Source of the DNA: an uncultured Oscillospiraceae bacterium
GTDB lineage: Bacteria > Bacillota > Clostridia > Oscillospirales > Oscillospiraceae
Reading direction: 5' to 3'
Length of the DNA stretch: 9,356 nucleotides
Assembly (NCBI GenBank): GCA_934515035.1
Contig: CAKSXP010000053.1
Coordinates: 1-9,356 of the forward strand
The notes under the pieces were generated by a model. The model was not told where the DNA came from, searched no databases, and was given only the letters and a program-made list of their open reading frames with translations. The translations under genes were made by a program, and so were the position numbers. Positions 6,156 to 9,356 of the stretch are shown here, piece after piece (position 1 is the stretch's first letter; each line of letters starts with the position of its first letter).

Positions 6156-6737
6156 TCATATCTCCATATTCATGAACTCGCTGTGTTCCATGATCGCATT
6201 AAGCACATCAAGAAGCGCATTCCCGCTTAGCTTCTGAGGCAGATCCAGCTTTCTGAGCAGCCGCTGTCTGCGTTCGGCGGAATTGGGGGTACCGGTAAGT
6301 CCTTTGGCGTACATGTCCGCTTTGGTTATCGTCCCCGCTCCGCGGCTTTCCGTTCCGGCTGACAGCGTCGCGCCACTGCGCTCCAGCGCAGCGATAAGCA
6401 CCTCCGGCCGCATACCTTCAACACCGAGAGTTCCCTCTCTGGACGGAGCTTTTTTGCGCTTTTCCCTGCCCTTTATGTCGGGGATATACGCATGCTTGAC
6501 AAGCCTCGGGTCGATCGCTCCCTTAAGGTAATTCCGTATGACAAAGCCCGCGCCGTCCGAATCCGTGAGTACCACCAGACCTCGCTTCTGTGCAAGTCTG
6601 CGGAGAAGCGCAAGCTTCTCCCCGTTTGAGAATATGCCAAAGCCCGAGGTCTCGATTATCACGGCGTCGAATATCTGACTGAGCGTGTTTTTGTCGTAGC
6701 GGCCCTCTACGACTATTACCTCTTTGACCTTTATCAT
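6156..6737 (-). CDS. rnmV: Ribonuclease M5 (5S rRNA maturation, Toprim nuclease)
   Basis: This 193-residue protein matches RNase M5, the Toprim-fold endonuclease that trims 5S rRNA precursors in low-GC Gram-positive bacteria, usually on the 5S-L18 complex. The Toprim motifs are present: EGRYDK with the catalytic Glu (E11), and the acidic pair D59/D61 in LTDSDGAG. A GVEGM segment lies where the family has its conserved GVEHA. The C-terminal half (about 130-193) is the helical part assigned to ribosomal-protein contacts. ATG 6737 is chosen because it overlaps the holA stop (ATGA) and follows GGGGGAG with about 5 bases of spacing, and the family starts a few residues before VIVVEG. It is the last gene of the comEC-holA-rnmV operon and probably translationally coupled to holA. 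Confidence 0.92.
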   Translation of the reverse strand: MIKVKEVIVVEGRYDKNTLSQIFDAVIIETSGFGIFSNGEKLALLRRLAQKRGLVVLTDSDGAGFVIRNYLKGAIDPRLVKHAYIPDIKGREKRKKAPSREGTLGVEGMRPEVLIAALERSGATLSAGTESRGAGTITKADMYAKGLTGTPNSAERRQRLLRKLDLPQKLSGNALLDVLNAIMEHSEFMNMEI

Positions 6738-7789
6738 GCCGTCTCCCCCGCCGCTATGCGCATTATCAGCTCGCACAGAAGCTCTTCGTTGTCGCCTCCG
6801 CCTGTCTTCATACGGAAGTCGGTCTCCGCGCACAGTCTTACGGCGTGGGACAGCTGTGCCTCCGTAAAGCCCCGTGACGAATTCAAAAGCCGCTCCGCGA
6901 CGAAGTCAAATCTGATGCCGCAGGTCTCGGATACATAGCTCTTGCCCAGTTTTCTGTCCAGCGCTATCCTCGCGGCATAAAGGTTCCTCATCTGTTTTCC
7001 GACGACCGCCAAGGTCTTTACCGGCGGTTCGTCTTTCATCTGCATAAGTTCGGAGAGTATCCCTACCGCCCCGTCAAAATCCCGGGAGGCAAGCTTTTCC
7101 GTCATTTCAAAAACGCGCGCCTCGGGCAGATGATGCGCGACCGCGTCAATATCCTCCCTTGTCACCTCGCTGCCGCGGGCATAGACACCGATTTTTTCTA
7201 TCTCCGGTATCATCCGGTTCATCAGGCTCCCGCTTATGAAAGCCAGATACTCGGCATCGCCGCGGGATATGCTCTTTCCCAGCGCGGCGAAACGGCGCTG
7301 AATCCAGTTTATGAGCGTTGAACCGCCCTGCCGCGTGAAGTTTATCGCCTCTCCGTACTTTTTGACCGCTTTAAACGCCGCAAGGCGTCCGTCCGGCTCA
7401 TGTTCCGCGGGCGGGATCAGGACCAGCGTGCAGTAATCCGGTATGTCTGACAGGATAGCCGTAAGCTCTGCGGACTGGCTGTCGCGGAACCGGTTGAGTT
7501 CAAACTGCCGTACCTCGACCAGTGTTCTTTCCGCAAAAAACGGCAGCGCATTCACAGCCTCGCTCAGTTCGGTCAGCGAAAGCCCCTCGCCATTGAGTCT
7601 GCGGTGGTTAAAATCGCTCTCGCCGTCAACGCACAGCTTTTTTATCTCCTCAAAAAAAGCCTCCCGAAGATAGTCCTCCTCGCCGTACAGAAAATATACG
7701 CGGGCAGGCCCCTCCGCGCGCAGCCGTCTGCGCAGGGCGGCAAAATCCAGCTGCTCTTCCTTTGTTTTTTTCGTATTGTTCTTTGCCAT
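6734..7789 (-). CDS. holA: DNA polymerase III delta subunit (clamp loader)
   Basis: This 351-residue cytoplasmic protein is the delta subunit of the replicative clamp loader, which opens the beta clamp. The family N-terminal module is visible as VYFLYGEEDYLREAFFEEIKKL (31-52) and LSEAVNALPFFAERTLVEVR, then VLIPPAEHEPDGRL. A helical middle lid follows, and then the C-terminal collar domain (about 225-345, including PVKTLAVVGKQMRNLYAAR). As expected for delta, there is no Walker A motif. A Lys-rich stretch of about 10 residues precedes the fold. The ATG follows the comEC stop after 3 bases. Only a weak GGGG lies upstream, inside comEC, so translation probably depends on coupling. comEC-holA adjacency is common in Firmicutes. 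Confidence 0.93.
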   Translation of the reverse strand: MAKNNTKKTKEEQLDFAALRRRLRAEGPARVYFLYGEEDYLREAFFEEIKKLCVDGESDFNHRRLNGEGLSLTELSEAVNALPFFAERTLVEVRQFELNRFRDSQSAELTAILSDIPDYCTLVLIPPAEHEPDGRLAAFKAVKKYGEAINFTRQGGSTLINWIQRRFAALGKSISRGDAEYLAFISGSLMNRMIPEIEKIGVYARGSEVTREDIDAVAHHLPEARVFEMTEKLASRDFDGAVGILSELMQMKDEPPVKTLAVVGKQMRNLYAARIALDRKLGKSYVSETCGIRFDFVAERLLNSSRGFTEAQLSHAVRLCAETDFRMKTGGGDNEELLCELIMRIAAGETA

Positions 7790-7792
7790 TGA

Positions 7793-9356
7793 TTACCCCA
7801 GAATAAATACAATATTTCCGGAAACGTCCGTTCGGTAAACGCTTCCGCAGTATGCGGCGAGCCGCTTCATCGTCTCCTCCGCCGGATGACCGTAAGAGTT
7901 TCCGGCTCCAACCGAAACGGCGGCGCAGTCCGGCATAAAGGCGGACAGAAGCGCTCCTCCGGAGGACGTGTTCGAGCCGTGGTGCCCGGCGACAAGCAGT
8001 TCGAGCCTTTCAACATCATACGCCTGCGCCGTCTCGTTTTCAACGCCGAGTCCTGCGTCTCCTGTCACGAGCATATCAAACTCGCCGATGCTCGCAAGAT
8101 ACACGGCTCCGGTCTCGTTCTCTCCCTCAAAGCCCGGAAACGCATGCGCGTCTATCCGCACATCACCGCAGGTGAATATGCTGTTGTCCTCAATATAAAC
8201 GACCTGTGTTCCCTGCTTTTCACAGCAGGCAAGGATCGTTCCAAGCCTGTCATCCGTATCCTCCGCATTGCCCGGAAGCGCGAGCATCTTTACTTTCATA
8301 TTGGCGAAAAGCTCCTCAACTCCGTTGCAATGGTCGGCGTGCAGGTGAGTAAGGCACAAGAGGTCCACATCGCGCTGTCCCTCCGACAGCAGAAATCCCG
8401 CGCAGGTCTCCCCCGCGCCGCTTCCGCTGAAGCTGGAGCCGCAATCGATCACGACAGCCGTATCGCCGACGGAAATAACGGAACACAGTCCCTGTCCCAC
8501 ATCCAGGACCGCAGCCTTTCCGCGCCCTCCGCTCAGAATTATAAGGCCGCACAGGGAAATGACGGAAAGGCAGACCGGCAGGACGGGCCGGAACCCCTCC
8601 TTCCTGCGGAAAACATATGTAATAACAAACATCACATATACGCAGACAAGCCACAGCGCGCCAAGGCCGTTTTCCGTATATATGACCGAGCGCGGCAGCC
8701 CTGCCACGGTCCGCACGACCCAGAACACATAGCGCGCGGGGTATGACAGGACAAGAGCAAGTGCCGAACCGGCCGCACTCCACAGACAGCAGACAAGCAG
8801 CACGACCATTCCTCCGCAGAAAATATATGACACTATCCACAGCGCCATCAGATTCGAAACGACCGAATACAGCGATACGCGGCCGAAAAGCAGCGCGATG
8901 AGCGGCGTTGTGATCGCCAGTGCGCCCGTTGAGCTGGAAAGGTTCGACACTACAAACGAGCATACCGCCTTTCCCGCCTTCTTTTCCGAAAGCCGTTTGA
9001 CCGCCGCCGTTCCCATGATAGAGCCATAGCATCTTTCGCTCAGCAGCTCGATACCCAGAATGGAGCCGAAGCTTAGCTGAAGAGAGCCGGAGGCGCAGGC
9101 CGCGGGGTTTACCGCAAGCAGCAGCAAAAGCGCCGCGCCAAGGCTGGTCAGCGGATCGTTTTCCCGTTTGAGCAGCGGAGCCAGCAGCAGGAATATCTGC
9201 ATCACAGCCGCGCGGATTATGGAAGCGCTGCCGCCGGTCATAAGCGCATAGAGGATCACCAGCGGTATCCCGATGACTGCGCTGCGCCTCAGCCGGCCGG
9301 TAAACAGGCGGATAAAGCTGAGAAAAAACGACAGGTGCATTCCCGATATCGCGACC
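7793..9356 (-). CDS. comEC: ComEC/Rec2-type DNA uptake channel (5' part beyond the window)
   Basis: About 520 residues of a competence channel that carries single-stranded transforming DNA across the membrane. The frame runs through the right edge: VAISG precedes the first visible Met (9340), and AISGMHLSFF is the conserved start of the Competence domain, so the true start and N-terminal region lie outside. Counting from that Met, membrane helices of the Competence domain cover about 1-270. A C-terminal metallo-beta-lactamase domain follows: LDVGQGLCSVISVGDTAVVIDCG (279-301), THLHADH (331-337), VTGDAG (425-430) and AGHHGS (451-456). The C-terminus GNIVFILG is also typical. All metal-binding motifs look intact. 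It heads the visible part of an operon with holA and rnmV. A functional competence system cannot be concluded from this gene alone. Confidence 0.93.
   Translation of the reverse strand, partial: VAISGMHLSFFLSFIRLFTGRLRRSAVIGIPLVILYALMTGGSASIIRAAVMQIFLLLAPLLKRENDPLTSLGAALLLLLAVNPAACASGSLQLSFGSILGIELLSERCYGSIMGTAAVKRLSEKKAGKAVCSFVVSNLSSSTGALAITTPLIALLFGRVSLYSVVSNLMALWIVSYIFCGGMVVLLVCCLWSAAGSALALVLSYPARYVFWVVRTVAGLPRSVIYTENGLGALWLVCVYVMFVITYVFRRKEGFRPVLPVCLSVISLCGLIILSGGRGKAAVLDVGQGLCSVISVGDTAVVIDCGSSFSGSGAGETCAGFLLSEGQRDVDLLCLTHLHADHCNGVEELFANMKVKMLALPGNAEDTDDRLGTILACCEKQGTQVVYIEDNSIFTCGDVRIDAHAFPGFEGENETGAVYLASIGEFDMLVTGDAGLGVENETAQAYDVERLELLVAGHHGSNTSSGGALLSAFMPDCAAVSVGAGNSYGHPAEETMKRLAAYCGSVYRTDVSGNIVFILG

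Noticed and set aside
6738..6833. Upstream extension of the rnmV frame
   Set aside because: It lies wholly inside holA in another frame, is Arg-rich, and precedes the strong Shine-Dalgarno and ATGA overlap at 6737.
7886..8746. Long plus-strand open frame opposite comEC
   Set aside because: It is a shadow of the comEC frame in GC-rich DNA; the minus strand carries intact metallo-beta-lactamase and Competence motifs.

Overview
The window looks like chromosome of a moderately GC-rich Clostridia-type Firmicute, probably of the Oscillospiraceae/Ruminococcaceae kind. That placement is an inference from gene content (comEC-holA-rnmV, a CsoR repressor, a short-loop two-component kinase), Shine-Dalgarno-led starts and a TTG start. 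No mobile element, tRNA, rRNA or CRISPR array is visible. No intergenic gap exceeds about 125 bases.

Layout, left to right. Positions 1-26 hold the last codons of a response regulator, whose stop overlaps the TTG start of a membrane histidine kinase (23-1090). Next comes a metal-export module of two separately transcribed genes. The first is a CsoR-family repressor (1193-1468) with its own consensus promoter and terminator. The second is a P1B-type heavy-metal ATPase (1591-3630), whose promoter carries two near-identical ATACCCC...AGGTAT operator-like dyads. A weaker copy of the dyad sits just downstream of the repressor's own promoter. The ATPase ends with an unusual 56-residue, two-helix tail that begins at an internal ATG with its own Shine-Dalgarno. 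A strong hairpin closes the module.

Next is a divergent pair: a MATE-family efflux transporter (minus, 3728-5083) and a LysR-family regulator (plus, 5188-6090). They share a 104-base intergenic region with overlapping divergent -10 boxes and a candidate operator dyad. A long hairpin (6094-6135) separates lysR from a convergent minus-strand operon.

The right third is that operon, reading leftward: comEC (5' part beyond the window edge), holA (DNA polymerase III delta) and rnmV (RNase M5). The spacing is tight, with a 3-base gap and then an ATGA overlap. These are housekeeping and competence functions.

The left two thirds thus read as stress and efflux functions (signal sensing, metal export, drug or metabolite export) next to a core replication/RNA-maturation operon. 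I found no convincing undescribed system. The most interesting points are the ATPase tail with its internal start, the three metal-responsive operators, and the compact divergent MATE/LysR promoter.
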